A DNA stretch of 64,000 nt from the NCBI RefSeq assembly GCF_019236475.1, contig NZ_JAFAIX010000009.1, positions 310,001-374,000 on the forward strand, in the 5' to 3' direction. The notes under the pieces were generated by a model. The model made no database searches and was not told the DNA's origin. It worked only from the letters and a program-made list of their open reading frames with translations. The stretch comes from Chitinophaga sp. GTDB lineage: Bacteria; Bacteroidota; Bacteroidia; Chitinophagales; Chitinophagaceae. Of this stretch, positions 25,407 through 34,475 are shown in pieces (the first letter of the stretch is position 1; each line of letters opens with the position of its first letter). A program made the position numbers and the translations under genes.

Positions 25407-26483
25407 ATGTTCAAGCGACTGATATTACCATTTGCCGCCCTGGTGATGGGTTCCGGCTCATTGATGGCAGCCAGTGGGGTGGAGAGGGATTCCGCAACAC
25501 AGAAAACACGTTATATGTTGGTTATTCACGGAGGGGCGGGGACCATTCTGAAATCCCAGATGACCCCAGAAAAAGAAGCTGCTTACAAAGCAGGACTTAC
25601 TAAGGCATTGGAGGCAGGTTATACCATTCTGAAATCTGGAGGTAGTAGTCTGGATGCAGTAGAAGCCGCCGTAAAGGTGATGGAGGATAATCCTTTATTC
25701 AATGCAGGGAAGGGCGCAGTCTTTACCAATGAGGGGCGCAATGAAATGGATGCCGCCATTATGAATGGAAAAACCTTACAGGCGGGTGCTGTAGCAGGAG
25801 TAACGGTTGTTAAGAATCCGATTACTGCTGCTCGTGCTGTCATGGATAAATCGCAGCATGTATTGATGTTTGGCCCTGGCGCGGAGAAGTTTGCGAAGCA
25901 GGCCGGATGTGAAATTGTAGACCCCAGTTATTTTTATACGGAAGACAGATGGAAATCTTTGCTGAAAGTTCGAGCGGCGGATTCCACCAAAATGCAGTTG
26001 GATCACGATTCCACTATTCAACATAAACCAGCTACCAAATTAGGGGTGGAGAATAAAGATCATAAATTCGGTACCGTTGGTGCGGTGGCGATAGATAAAC
26101 AGGGCAACCTAGCTGCTGCTACTTCCACTGGAGGTATGACCAACAAAAAATTTGGCAGGGTAGGAGATAGCCCGATCATTGGTGCAGGCACTTACGCCAA
26201 TAATGCCACTTGCGCTATTTCTTGTACAGGATGGGGCGAATATTTCATCCGATTGGTAGTGGCAAAAACTGTCAGTGATCTCATGGAGTACAAGAATATG
26301 AGTGTAGCAGATGCCGCTGCGGAAATGATTATGAAGCAAGTGCCTAAACTTGGCGGTGATGGCGGTCTTATCGCGATTGATAAAGACGGTAATATCGCGA
26401 TGCCTTTCAATACTGCGGGCATGTATCGCGGTAGCGTAACTGCCGACGGCAAAATCGAAGTAAGTATTTATAAAGAGAATTAA
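25407..26483 (+). CDS. Exported isoaspartyl peptidase / L-asparaginase (Ntn hydrolase)
   Basis: A 358-residue protein from the ATG at 25407; this start gives a signal peptide (MFKRLILPFAALVMGSGSLM, cleavage near residue 22), whereas an upstream in-frame ATG adds polar residues. The family N-terminus YMLVIHGGAGTI (36-47) and the processing site GT at 222/223 (FGTVGAVAID) are present; Thr223 becomes the nucleophile after self-cleavage. TSTGGMTNK and GAGTYANN follow as expected. It removes isoaspartyl residues from peptides or hydrolyses asparagine in the periplasm. A terminator follows it, so it appears monocistronic. Confidence 0.92.
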   Translation: MFKRLILPFAALVMGSGSLMAASGVERDSATQKTRYMLVIHGGAGTILKSQMTPEKEAAYKAGLTKALEAGYTILKSGGSSLDAVEAAVKVMEDNPLFNAGKGAVFTNEGRNEMDAAIMNGKTLQAGAVAGVTVVKNPITAARAVMDKSQHVLMFGPGAEKFAKQAGCEIVDPSYFYTEDRWKSLLKVRAADSTKMQLDHDSTIQHKPATKLGVENKDHKFGTVGAVAIDKQGNLAAATSTGGMTNKKFGRVGDSPIIGAGTYANNATCAISCTGWGEYFIRLVVAKTVSDLMEYKNMSVADAAAEMIMKQVPKLGGDGGLIAIDKDGNIAMPFNTAGMYRGSVTADGKIEVSIYKEN

Positions 26484-26490
26484 TGCATAT

Positions 26491-26526
26491 GGGCTGACTG
26501 TAAATATACGTCAGCCCCTTTTTATT
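26491..26526 (+). terminator. Terminator after the isoaspartyl peptidase gene
   Basis: GGGCTGAC (26491-26498) pairs with GTCAGCCC (26510-26517), followed by CCTTTTTATT. Confidence 0.85.
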
Positions 26527-27199
26527 ATATTGTATCTGTCATTCTTCTGTCACAAACTTATCAACTGCTACCATGCTGCTATAGTTTGTAATATCTTGTT
26601 ATAAGGAACCAAAGTCGCAAAAACGTAACAGCACTACCCGAAATGATACCCGCAATGTTTGTGTGCTCCCGCTGTCCCGTCATGCATTAAAGATAAAAGT
26701 ATCGTCAACCAAGGCCCGCCAACGAGCAATTTTTTTCAACAATCATTTAGTACATCACCATCAAAAAAGTCATCGCGTAATTGTTAAACATGCTTTGCTA
26801 AATCGATTTTTTAAACTAAAACCAGGAGGTACACATCTACACTTTCACTATTGAATAATGAAAAAACCGTGCACCTGTGTACGGAGATCACCACATTTAT
26901 CAACCAGGAAATCCAATCATCATGCATTCCATCTATTTCTATCGAGGCTGCCATGGCAGCTAGTTTCATGTATTTCGGATGAGGCGCCGGCAGCGTAATG
27001 CCGTGTTCTCCTGCTGCTATTAAACTGCGGTACTCGTACTGCGGCAGGCCATCTCATGTCCTTACCTGAACGCCGGAAACCTCCCCTCCATTTACCCACC
27101 TTCCCTCCAAAAGGGAAAGGTCAGACCACGGATACCCAGTGGTAATGGCCATTCCATGCCCATACGGTATTCGCCAATTCTCACCACAAACCAACATCT
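26527..27199. other. Gene-free leader of the susCD operon
   Basis: About 670 bases with no supported gene on either strand. The first part is AT-rich; the last 200 bases are unusually C-rich, with CCTCCCCTCC and a small inverted repeat TTCCCT/AGGGAA near 27100-27120. No anti-sigma/sigma pair, hybrid two-component gene or clear TAnnTTTG promoter was found. It may encode a long 5' UTR or regulatory RNA, but nothing in it identifies one. Confidence 0.4.
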
Positions 27200-30100
27200 A
27201 TGTCAAAGAAAATTTTGTACTTGTTGCTCCTGCTATGCTGCTCGTTGAGCATGTATGCACAGCAGGGGAAGGTGACCGGGATCGTTAGAGACGAAAACGG
27301 CTCACCCATTCCAGGAGCTACCATCCTGGAGAAAGGTACCCAGAACGGTACCACCACTAATGTAAACGGTACTTTTTCCCTCACCCTGAAAGGCACCAGC
27401 AATGTGCTGGTAGTCACTTTCGTAGGTTATGCTCCCAAAGAACTGAAAGTAGGGGATAAAACCAATTTTCAAATCAGTCTGGCCCCAGACGCCAAATCCT
27501 TGAAAGATGTGGTAGTTATCGGTTACCAGGAAGTATCCCGGAGAAAGAACACCGCTTCTATCTCTAGTGTAAAGGGAGACATGATCAAAGACTTACCAGC
27601 GCCCAGTTTCGACATGCTCCTGCAAGGCCGCGTAACAGGCGTAAACGTGCAAAACTCTTCCGGAGAGCCAGGTGTACGCAATTCGGTGGTAGTAAGGGGA
27701 AACAGCTCAGTGCTGCGCGGTTATGATGAAGCCCGTGCCCTTAGCTCTCCGCTCTATGTAATCGATGGTGTGCCTGCTTCTACGGATGATATCAGTGTGC
27801 TTTCCTATGGGCAGGGTACCGGTACGAATATGTTGGCAGGCCTCAACCCCAATGATATCGAATCCATCGACGTATTAAAAGATGCTTCTGCTGCGGCTAT
27901 CTATGGTTCCAGAGGTTCTAACGGGGTCATTATCGTAAAAACAAGAAAAGCCAAATTGGGTAAACCTCAGTTCAACTTCAGTACCTATATGGGCTACTCC
28001 CAACAACGTAAACTGACAGAACTGGTAACAGGTGCAGAAGAGAGACGACAGAAACTCTGGGTACTGGGCCTATACAACAAATGGGCAGATAATCAATATC
28101 TCCCCCAAATGCTGACAGATAGCCTGAATCCGGCGTTTAATAATGCAACCGACTGGCAGTCGCTTTTCTATCAGACAGGTAAGATCAATAACTATGATAT
28201 GTCTATGTCTGGCGGTAGCGAAGCCGTGAATTACCGTATCAGCCTGGGTCACTACCGTGAAGAAGGTATCCTGAAAAACACTGGTTTTAAAAGATATAGT
28301 GTACTGGCCAATATCAATTCACAGATCACCTCCAAACTGACGAATACAACTATCATTAAAATATATCGTACAGATAGGCCTCGTTCGCTGAAAGATCGTA
28401 CTGGTGGCAACTTCGCCTTCAATAGCTATGAATTGCCTTCTTCTTTTTATAAGCTCACAGATGCCGGCAAACAATTCCTGCTGGGCAACAGTCAGAATAC
28501 AGATAAGAACCTGAACAACAGCATGCAGTTGAGTACCATCTTCAATTACAGTATTCGACCTAACCTGAATTTTAATACCACCATTTCCTACGAAACCGCC
28601 AATTCCAGCAGAAACTATTACGTACCTGCGGTGGTGCGCACCAATGGCTATGGCTACGCGTCTTCCTTTGCTGACAAATCAGAACACTTTACGGTATATA
28701 ACACCCTCGAATACACGAAAAAACTGGGACAGCATACTATCAATGTCATCGGCGGACAAAACCTGGAGTACAATTCCTACCGCAATACCTTCGCGTCAGC
28801 GGATTTCATTGCAAATGACTACGTGAATGTAGTAACGGTGGCTGATAAAAACTTCAGCACTGCCAGTTCCGGCTTCCAGGAAAGTGGCCTCCAGAGCTTG
28901 TTTGTACGTATGAACTACGATTTTAAAGGAAGATACTTGCTCTCTGGTGTATTCAATGCGGACGCTTCCTCGAAATTTGGTACGAAAAATCGCTGGGGTT
29001 ATTTCCCTTCTGTATCTGCGGGCTGGATCATCAGTGATGAACCTTTCATGAAAGGCACTGGCAACTGGCTAAATATGCTGAAAATCCGCGGTAGCTGGGG
29101 TATTACTGGTACGCAGCCGGAAGAAAACTATTTGGGCTATAACACCTATGCAGTGAACAATGCGAATTTCACTGATCCCACGTCTACCTATAACGGCGGT
29201 TCTGTTATCACTCCCAACTATCACAATGGGATTGCCCAGCGTAATCTTTCCTGGGAACAAAGTATCCAGAGCAATATCGGCTTGGAAGCTTCTCTGCTGA
29301 AGGATCGTATTAAAGTCACCATGGACGCCTATTCCCGAGGTACTAGCAGAGGATTTTTTGAATACAAACTGCCCGTTTATAGCGGATATGATCTCGCTAA
29401 AACAAATGCGATTGGTATACGTAACTCCGGACTGGAACTAATGATCAACACCCGTAACCTGTCGCCTACCAGTAAGGTGCAATGGTTTACTGATTTCAAT
29501 ATCTCCTATAACAAGAACGTTATTACGAGTCTCCCTAATGGCGGACGCAGCCTGATTATCCCCTATAACGGTGGCGCCTATGGGTTCGATTACCTACTCA
29601 CAGTAGGCAAACCTGCCAACCAGATGTTTGTGTTCCAATACGGTGGTGTGTATGCCTCAGATGCAGATGTGCCATTCAACAAACTAACAGGTAAACCACT
29701 GCAAAACTTTGTAGGTACTGATTATAAAGGTGGAGATCCTATCCTGATCGACCAGGTAGGTAACTACTACATTAAAGAACCGATGGACCAGATTGTTGGG
29801 GGAGACCCGAACCCTAAAGTGACGGGAGGTCTAAACAACGCCATCAGCTACAAAGGTTTTACAGTGGGCTTCTTCTTCACCTTTACTGCAGGTCGTCAGA
29901 TTCTGAATTCGTATATGCTACGTCGTTATGCCAACCTCTTCGATGCCAGCGGTGATGCCGGCGAATGGAAACTGGCACAGGGAGCCCTTTTCGATCTGAC
30001 AAAAGTGAACTTCTGGAAGAAACAAGGAGATCATGCAGATATTCCTTCCTTATCACTAGTATCCTCCGACCGCGATTATCACTACACCTGGTTTGATAAA

Positions 30101-30352
30101 AGTTCCATGTACATTGAAGATGGTAGCTACTGCCGACTGAAAAACCTCAGTCTAAACTACGCTTTTGGCCCCAAAGTGCTAAAGACCCTGAAGTTATCAC
30201 GGTTACGCATATACGGCGTAATGGATAATGTGTTTACCATTCAGCGTTCTCATGTACCGGATGTGGAAGCCGTTAACGCATATGGTGTATATGATGGCGA
30301 TGGTTACCCCATTCCGCGGAAATATACACTGGGACTTGATTTAGGATTTTAA
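27200..30352 (+). CDS. SusC/RagA-family TonB-linked outer-membrane transporter
   Basis: A 1050-residue outer-membrane protein. A signal peptide ends at YAQQ (about 21). A carboxypeptidase-regulatory-like domain (GKVTGIVRDENGSPIPGAT, about 23-100) precedes KDVVVIGYQEV, the TonB box region, and the SusC plug with RGNSSV, PLYVIDGVP and the hallmark ASAAAIYGSRGSNGVIIV. The beta-barrel continues to LGLDLGF at the C-terminus. No N-terminal STN signalling domain is seen, so it need not signal to an anti-sigma factor. It forms an active import complex with the SusD-like lipoprotein encoded 18 bases downstream. The substrate is unknown. Confidence 0.95.
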   Translation: MSKKILYLLLLLCCSLSMYAQQGKVTGIVRDENGSPIPGATILEKGTQNGTTTNVNGTFSLTLKGTSNVLVVTFVGYAPKELKVGDKTNFQISLAPDAKSLKDVVVIGYQEVSRRKNTASISSVKGDMIKDLPAPSFDMLLQGRVTGVNVQNSSGEPGVRNSVVVRGNSSVLRGYDEARALSSPLYVIDGVPASTDDISVLSYGQGTGTNMLAGLNPNDIESIDVLKDASAAAIYGSRGSNGVIIVKTRKAKLGKPQFNFSTYMGYSQQRKLTELVTGAEERRQKLWVLGLYNKWADNQYLPQMLTDSLNPAFNNATDWQSLFYQTGKINNYDMSMSGGSEAVNYRISLGHYREEGILKNTGFKRYSVLANINSQITSKLTNTTIIKIYRTDRPRSLKDRTGGNFAFNSYELPSSFYKLTDAGKQFLLGNSQNTDKNLNNSMQLSTIFNYSIRPNLNFNTTISYETANSSRNYYVPAVVRTNGYGYASSFADKSEHFTVYNTLEYTKKLGQHTINVIGGQNLEYNSYRNTFASADFIANDYVNVVTVADKNFSTASSGFQESGLQSLFVRMNYDFKGRYLLSGVFNADASSKFGTKNRWGYFPSVSAGWIISDEPFMKGTGNWLNMLKIRGSWGITGTQPEENYLGYNTYAVNNANFTDPTSTYNGGSVITPNYHNGIAQRNLSWEQSIQSNIGLEASLLKDRIKVTMDAYSRGTSRGFFEYKLPVYSGYDLAKTNAIGIRNSGLELMINTRNLSPTSKVQWFTDFNISYNKNVITSLPNGGRSLIIPYNGGAYGFDYLLTVGKPANQMFVFQYGGVYASDADVPFNKLTGKPLQNFVGTDYKGGDPILIDQVGNYYIKEPMDQIVGGDPNPKVTGGLNNAISYKGFTVGFFFTFTAGRQILNSYMLRRYANLFDASGDAGEWKLAQGALFDLTKVNFWKKQGDHADIPSLSLVSSDRDYHYTWFDKSSMYIEDGSYCRLKNLSLNYAFGPKVLKTLKLSRLRIYGVMDNVFTIQRSHVPDVEAVNAYGVYDGDGYPIPRKYTLGLDLGF

Positions 30353-30370
30353 CCATTTAAACAACCAGAC

Positions 30371-31864
30371 ATGAAACGAATCATTTCATATATAATACTC
30401 ATCGCATTTTGCAGTGTTTCCTGCAAGCAGGTACTGGAGCTCAGACCGAAGGAAACACCCAGTAGCGATGTATACTGGCAAAGTGAGAATGATGCGCTGG
30501 CGGCCACATTGGGCGCTTATTCCCTCTTGCGCGACGCGCTCACGGATCAAAACCGCTACTACGTTTACGGCGATGTGCCTTCCAAAGCTTTCCAAATCAC
30601 CTATAACTCAGATTATGCCATTCAGCAGTTGATTGCTGGCTCTTATGATGGCGTGTATTATGGTTACCTGGATAATCTGCAAGACTGGACAAAGTTCTAT
30701 AAGGCTATTGCACAGACCAACCTGTTGATCAAACGGCTGCCACAGATGGATGAAAAGAAATTCAAACTGGCAGACCGTAAGAAATATTTCCTGGGAGAAG
30801 CCCTGTACCTGAGAGCTTTTACCTATTTCTATATTTCACGGGTATGGGGAGACGTGCCGCTGGTAACTACAGCCGTTGAAGATGTCGTGGAGGCGAAACA
30901 ATATGGCAGAGAAACACAAGCTAAAGTACTGGCACAATGCATCGCAGACTTGGAACAAGCCAAGACACTGATTCCAACCGTAACGGAGTCGCCCTCGGAT
31001 AAAGGTATCCGTGCTAGCCTGGCTACTGTTCTGGCCTTGGAAGCGCATATCTACGCCTGGATGGGTAACTACCAAAAATGCGAAGAAATGACAAAAGATA
31101 TCGTAAATAATCCTGCACAGTTTAATCTACAGTTTATTACAGACTCTGCACAGTTCCAGCGTATATCGATTGGGCGTACTTCAGAAAGCATTTTTGAAAT
31201 CAGTATCAACTACGATCAGAATGAAAGCTCACAGCAAGGCATTGGTGAACGTACCTTATATAGTCCTTTCTTGGCTACACGTATCCCAAGCGGAGAGAAC
31301 GTTCCCTGGACATTGAGCATGGAAACCATCAATAAACTGTATGATATCAATGGTGCTGATACCTTGGATCTCCGCTACAAATCTTGGTTCTACCAGGTGA
31401 AGGGGGATCATCCTATGCTGAAAAAATATGCAAATGTGATTTATAAAGATGGTGAAGTAAAGAAGAACCCACGCTTCTCTAATAACATTATCATCTTCCG
31501 TTTGTCGGATATCATGTTACTGCGTGCGGAAGCACTGTACAAAACCGGTAATGAAGCAGGGGCCAGGGTATTGGTAGATCAGATTCGTGCGAGAGCAGGC
31601 ACCACACCAAGTGATCCGACTGTAACAGGGGCTGATTTCTTGTCATTCCTGGTATACGAGGAAATACGTGAGTTGTATGCAGAAGGGCATATGTATTATG
31701 ACCTCATACGCAATGATATGCTCTCTGAATTCAATGATGTATTTGATGGCGCATTAGATAAAGGAAGCGCCAATTACGGACGCCAGTACTGGCCGATTAA
31801 CAGGGATCTGTTCAAAGATAATCCCTATATGAAGCAAACGCCTTACTGGAGCGGTAGATTATAG
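30371..31864 (+). CDS. SusD/RagB-family nutrient-binding lipoprotein
   Basis: A 497-residue surface lipoprotein; the lipobox SVSC puts the lipidated Cys at 18. SusD features are the early LELRPKETPSSDVYWQSE, a TPR-rich helical scaffold with GEALYLRAFTYFYISRVWGDVP, and the C-terminal DIMLLRAEALYKTGNEAGARVLVDQIRARAG and EEIRELYAEGHMYYDLIR. It caps the SusC channel and binds the ligand outside the cell. It lies between susC and a fasciclin-domain lipoprotein gene in the same operon. Confidence 0.95.
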   Translation: MKRIISYIILIAFCSVSCKQVLELRPKETPSSDVYWQSENDALAATLGAYSLLRDALTDQNRYYVYGDVPSKAFQITYNSDYAIQQLIAGSYDGVYYGYLDNLQDWTKFYKAIAQTNLLIKRLPQMDEKKFKLADRKKYFLGEALYLRAFTYFYISRVWGDVPLVTTAVEDVVEAKQYGRETQAKVLAQCIADLEQAKTLIPTVTESPSDKGIRASLATVLALEAHIYAWMGNYQKCEEMTKDIVNNPAQFNLQFITDSAQFQRISIGRTSESIFEISINYDQNESSQQGIGERTLYSPFLATRIPSGENVPWTLSMETINKLYDINGADTLDLRYKSWFYQVKGDHPMLKKYANVIYKDGEVKKNPRFSNNIIIFRLSDIMLLRAEALYKTGNEAGARVLVDQIRARAGTTPSDPTVTGADFLSFLVYEEIRELYAEGHMYYDLIRNDMLSEFNDVFDGALDKGSANYGRQYWPINRDLFKDNPYMKQTPYWSGRL

Positions 31865-31887
31865 TCATCCACTTAAAAAAATTATGT

Positions 31888-32583
31888 ATGAAAAAGTTGA
31901 TTTATTATAGCTGTATGCTGGGCCTTGCTATCGTCCTGCTGCAGGCTTGCAAGAAAGATAATTATATTGTGGGAGGCAGTCTGCATAACCCAAAATACAA
32001 CGGCACTACTTACGATTATCTACATACTAATCACTTGTTCGATACCCTGCTGATAGTGATCGACCAGTTGGGATTGAAAGATGAAATTAATGCGAATAAC
32101 ACTACCTTCTTCGCACCTACAAATTATTGTTTCTATAATTATGTAAAGAAGATAGTGCAGGCCAGAAAACGTATAGCGCAAAATGATGAGAACCTGGTAG
32201 TGAATTTCAGTGATATAGATCTGAATACTCTACGGGATTCCATTCGGGCTTATATTTTTCCTGGAAGAATCGTATTGGATTCATTGGACAAGTATGGCAA
32301 AATGATTACTGCCATGGACGGAGAACAACGGTTGATCCGGGCTATTGAGGACCCCTCTGTAAATGTGGGCGGTACTAATTTTACGGATCTACCTAAATAT
32401 ATGTTTCTGACAAAAATTTATGGCACGCGCGACCCTGATAACCTCGACAGTCTGAAACTAATTCCGGATAGTCAGAAGGATGAGACATCCATCATGCAGA
32501 CCACGGGCATTATCACCAATAACGGGGTATTGCACGTGTTGAGCAATTATCACATCCTCACTTTTGCCAAAATTCCTCAATAA
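31888..32583 (+). CDS. Fasciclin-domain lipoprotein
   Basis: A 231-residue lipoprotein (lipobox LLQAC, Cys21). The fasciclin (FAS1) elements are visible: FDTLLIVIDQLGLKDEINAN followed by TTFFAPTNYCF (about 70-80), an internal stretch around LRDSIRAYIFPGRI, and the terminal TTGIITNNGVLHVLSNYHI. FAS1 domains mediate adhesion or ligand contacts. It follows susD by 23 bases and is part of the operon, so it probably decorates the SusCD complex on the cell surface. Its own ligand is unknown. Confidence 0.85.
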   Translation: MKKLIYYSCMLGLAIVLLQACKKDNYIVGGSLHNPKYNGTTYDYLHTNHLFDTLLIVIDQLGLKDEINANNTTFFAPTNYCFYNYVKKIVQARKRIAQNDENLVVNFSDIDLNTLRDSIRAYIFPGRIVLDSLDKYGKMITAMDGEQRLIRAIEDPSVNVGGTNFTDLPKYMFLTKIYGTRDPDNLDSLKLIPDSQKDETSIMQTTGIITNNGVLHVLSNYHILTFAKIPQ

Positions 32584-32589
32584 TTTACT

Positions 32590-33561
32590 ATGAAAATGTG
32601 TAAATATATTTCGCTGTTCCTTTTGCTGATAGCCGTTTTTGCTGCCTGCACTAAAGTAACGCCAGGTTATATCAGCGATCAGATTCGTTATGTAGACGAC
32701 ACCTTCAGGGTGCCTAAAGGAACCTACTATTCGGCCGACTGGCGCTCCTTTCAGGCAGATGGTTCCAGTTATCCACTCAGTGTAAAACTGCTGGAGATAA
32801 GGGACCTGGCCACTGGTAAAGTAGCCACGCAGTTTTCCGATTCCCAAAACGTTTGGGTATTCAACGAACTGTTTAACCCAGATACGGATACCACCGTGGA
32901 ACTCCTGAATAAGAAACGCACCATGCAAAGGGTACTGCCTATTCAAATCATGGAGAAATCCGGACAGGTAACGTTGAATCAAGGCTCTTTAAATATTCCT
33001 GATGGGAATTACACTTTTGATATCAGTGTTGCCAATGAGAGAGGGATGAAGGTATTCAAAAATATCGCGGTGTTGCAATTATACCTGGAGCAGTTCCAAG
33101 ATCAAGGAAAGGGCTGTGCATGGTTTAAGGATAATACCACTACCAGCGGGGATTTGGGCGCGCCTACCATGACTTGTACCAAAGTATCTGACCAAGGTTA
33201 TCGCGTAATTGTACGGATAACGGATAAAGCAGGAAATCCATTTAATCCGAAAGCAGGGGAGTTAATCAAACGTGGCGACAGGCCTTTGTTTGAAAGCTAT
33301 GCACGCTTTCATCCAGTACAATATACAGATACTACGATGATTTGTGATTATGAGGTAACGCCGTTCCCTATGAAGGAAGTGCCAGGTTATGGTTATCTGA
33401 TGTATTATCGTATACCCAGCCAGTTTGTAACGATTGATCCAGGCGTAACACCTACTCCTGATCCGATATATAGTGTGAATCCACGTTTTGCTTTCCGCCT
33501 GTTGGTACCAGGTACTTACCTGGTGAACATTAAGTTGCAGAAGGTTTTAAGAAAGATATAG
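32590..33561 (+). CDS. SusCD-associated lipoprotein (DUF5007-like)
   Basis: A 323-residue lipoprotein with lipobox FAAC (Cys20). The following TKVTPGYISDQIRYVDDTFRV resembles the start of DUF5007 proteins that accompany SusCD pairs; the middle is beta-rich, with GNYTFDISVANERGMKVFKNIA suggesting an Ig-like fold. It may be a surface binding protein like SusE/SusF. It begins seven bases after the fasciclin gene and closes the operon. The domain number is from memory and uncertain; lipoprotein nature and operon membership are clear. Confidence 0.7.
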   Translation: MKMCKYISLFLLLIAVFAACTKVTPGYISDQIRYVDDTFRVPKGTYYSADWRSFQADGSSYPLSVKLLEIRDLATGKVATQFSDSQNVWVFNELFNPDTDTTVELLNKKRTMQRVLPIQIMEKSGQVTLNQGSLNIPDGNYTFDISVANERGMKVFKNIAVLQLYLEQFQDQGKGCAWFKDNTTTSGDLGAPTMTCTKVSDQGYRVIVRITDKAGNPFNPKAGELIKRGDRPLFESYARFHPVQYTDTTMICDYEVTPFPMKEVPGYGYLMYYRIPSQFVTIDPGVTPTPDPIYSVNPRFAFRLLVPGTYLVNIKLQKVLRKI

Positions 33562-33580
33562 GTAAATGGTGAGAATAAGT

Positions 33581-33618
33581 ATTTGCAAGGGAGATGACTT
33601 GTTCATCTCCCTGCAAAT
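33581..33618. terminator. Hairpin between convergent susCD operon and TraB gene
   Basis: ATTTGCAAGGGAGATGA (33581-33597) pairs with TCATCTCCCTGCAAAT (33603-33618) with one bulged base. No long T-run follows, so termination strength is uncertain. Confidence 0.65.
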
Positions 33619-33623
33619 ATGAA

Positions 33624-34472
33624 TTATTTCACTGGCTCTACTGTATAACCTTGCTTACGCAAAAGATTAATCACTCCTTCTTCCCCTCCAAGATGACCTG
33701 CCCCAAAAGCAAAGAAAGTGCTGGATGTTGTTGCTGCCTTTTCTATAACAGGAATCCAGTTTTTATTGCGTGTATACAATAATACATTGGCGTATTCGGC
33801 ATAGGATGATTCTTGCAGTGCAAACTCAAAGATCTTATCTACATTGCCTTCAGCATAGTACTGTTTGGTTTGCTCATCTCTTTTGCGCGCCGCTTCAGGA
33901 TTTTTGATATCCTTAATGATATCCGCCATTTGCACGCTATCAGGGATGACGTCAAATATTTTGAGCTGTGTCTCCAAACTTTCTAATCCTTCCACTGGTT
34001 TATTACTAGCCTTGGCCATGCCAAGAAATTCCTGCTCCAGTCCTGTAGGCGGACATCTCATATGTTGCACCATTAACAAACTGATCAGCACCAATGGTTT
34101 GAGATGAATCAACTGTGTTGCCTCCATATGGAAGCTATCGCGGATATAATTGGAGAACACTTGGAAATCGCTATCAGACATCGCTTTGCGCAGGTCATTT
34201 TCAGGCTTGGGAGCAAGTAAGGCCTGCATTTTTGCGGCAAACTGCGGATCTGCCATATTCATTTCTAAATACAGTGTAGAGGCCTTATCGAAAGCCTGTT
34301 GGGCTGCAGGGGAAATTTTGATTTCTTCTTTACAGAGCAGGTGGTAGGTGCCATAGAGCCAGGAGGGCTGTTTAAGACCTTTCCCTGAGACTTTCCACAA
34401 CAGGGAAGATTCTTGTGCCTGGCTGACCAGCGTTGTAAAGCATACAAGGGTAAAAAGAAAAATCTTCTTCAT
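33624..34472 (-). CDS. TraB/GumN family protein
   Basis: A 282-residue exported protein with a signal peptide ending in SQAQ (about 19). The TraB/GumN markers are LWKVSGKGLKQPSWLYGTYHLLC near the start, TLYLEMNM (67-74), and the C-terminal FFAFGAGHLGGEEGVINLLRKQGY. Family members are proposed metallo-proteases or carry GxH/E motifs akin to Tiki proteins; activity here is unproven. It is the last gene of a minus-strand run beginning with ggt, three bases after the PLP enzyme gene. Confidence 0.9.
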   Translation of the reverse strand: MKKIFLFTLVCFTTLVSQAQESSLLWKVSGKGLKQPSWLYGTYHLLCKEEIKISPAAQQAFDKASTLYLEMNMADPQFAAKMQALLAPKPENDLRKAMSDSDFQVFSNYIRDSFHMEATQLIHLKPLVLISLLMVQHMRCPPTGLEQEFLGMAKASNKPVEGLESLETQLKIFDVIPDSVQMADIIKDIKNPEAARKRDEQTKQYYAEGNVDKIFEFALQESSYAEYANVLLYTRNKNWIPVIEKAATTSSTFFAFGAGHLGGEEGVINLLRKQGYTVEPVK

Positions 34473-34475
34473 GAG

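Noticed and set aside
26663-26854. A 63-codon open frame in the susC leader
   Set aside because: Its translation is His/Lys-rich with no motif, no ribosome site was seen, and base composition is like the surrounding non-coding sequence.
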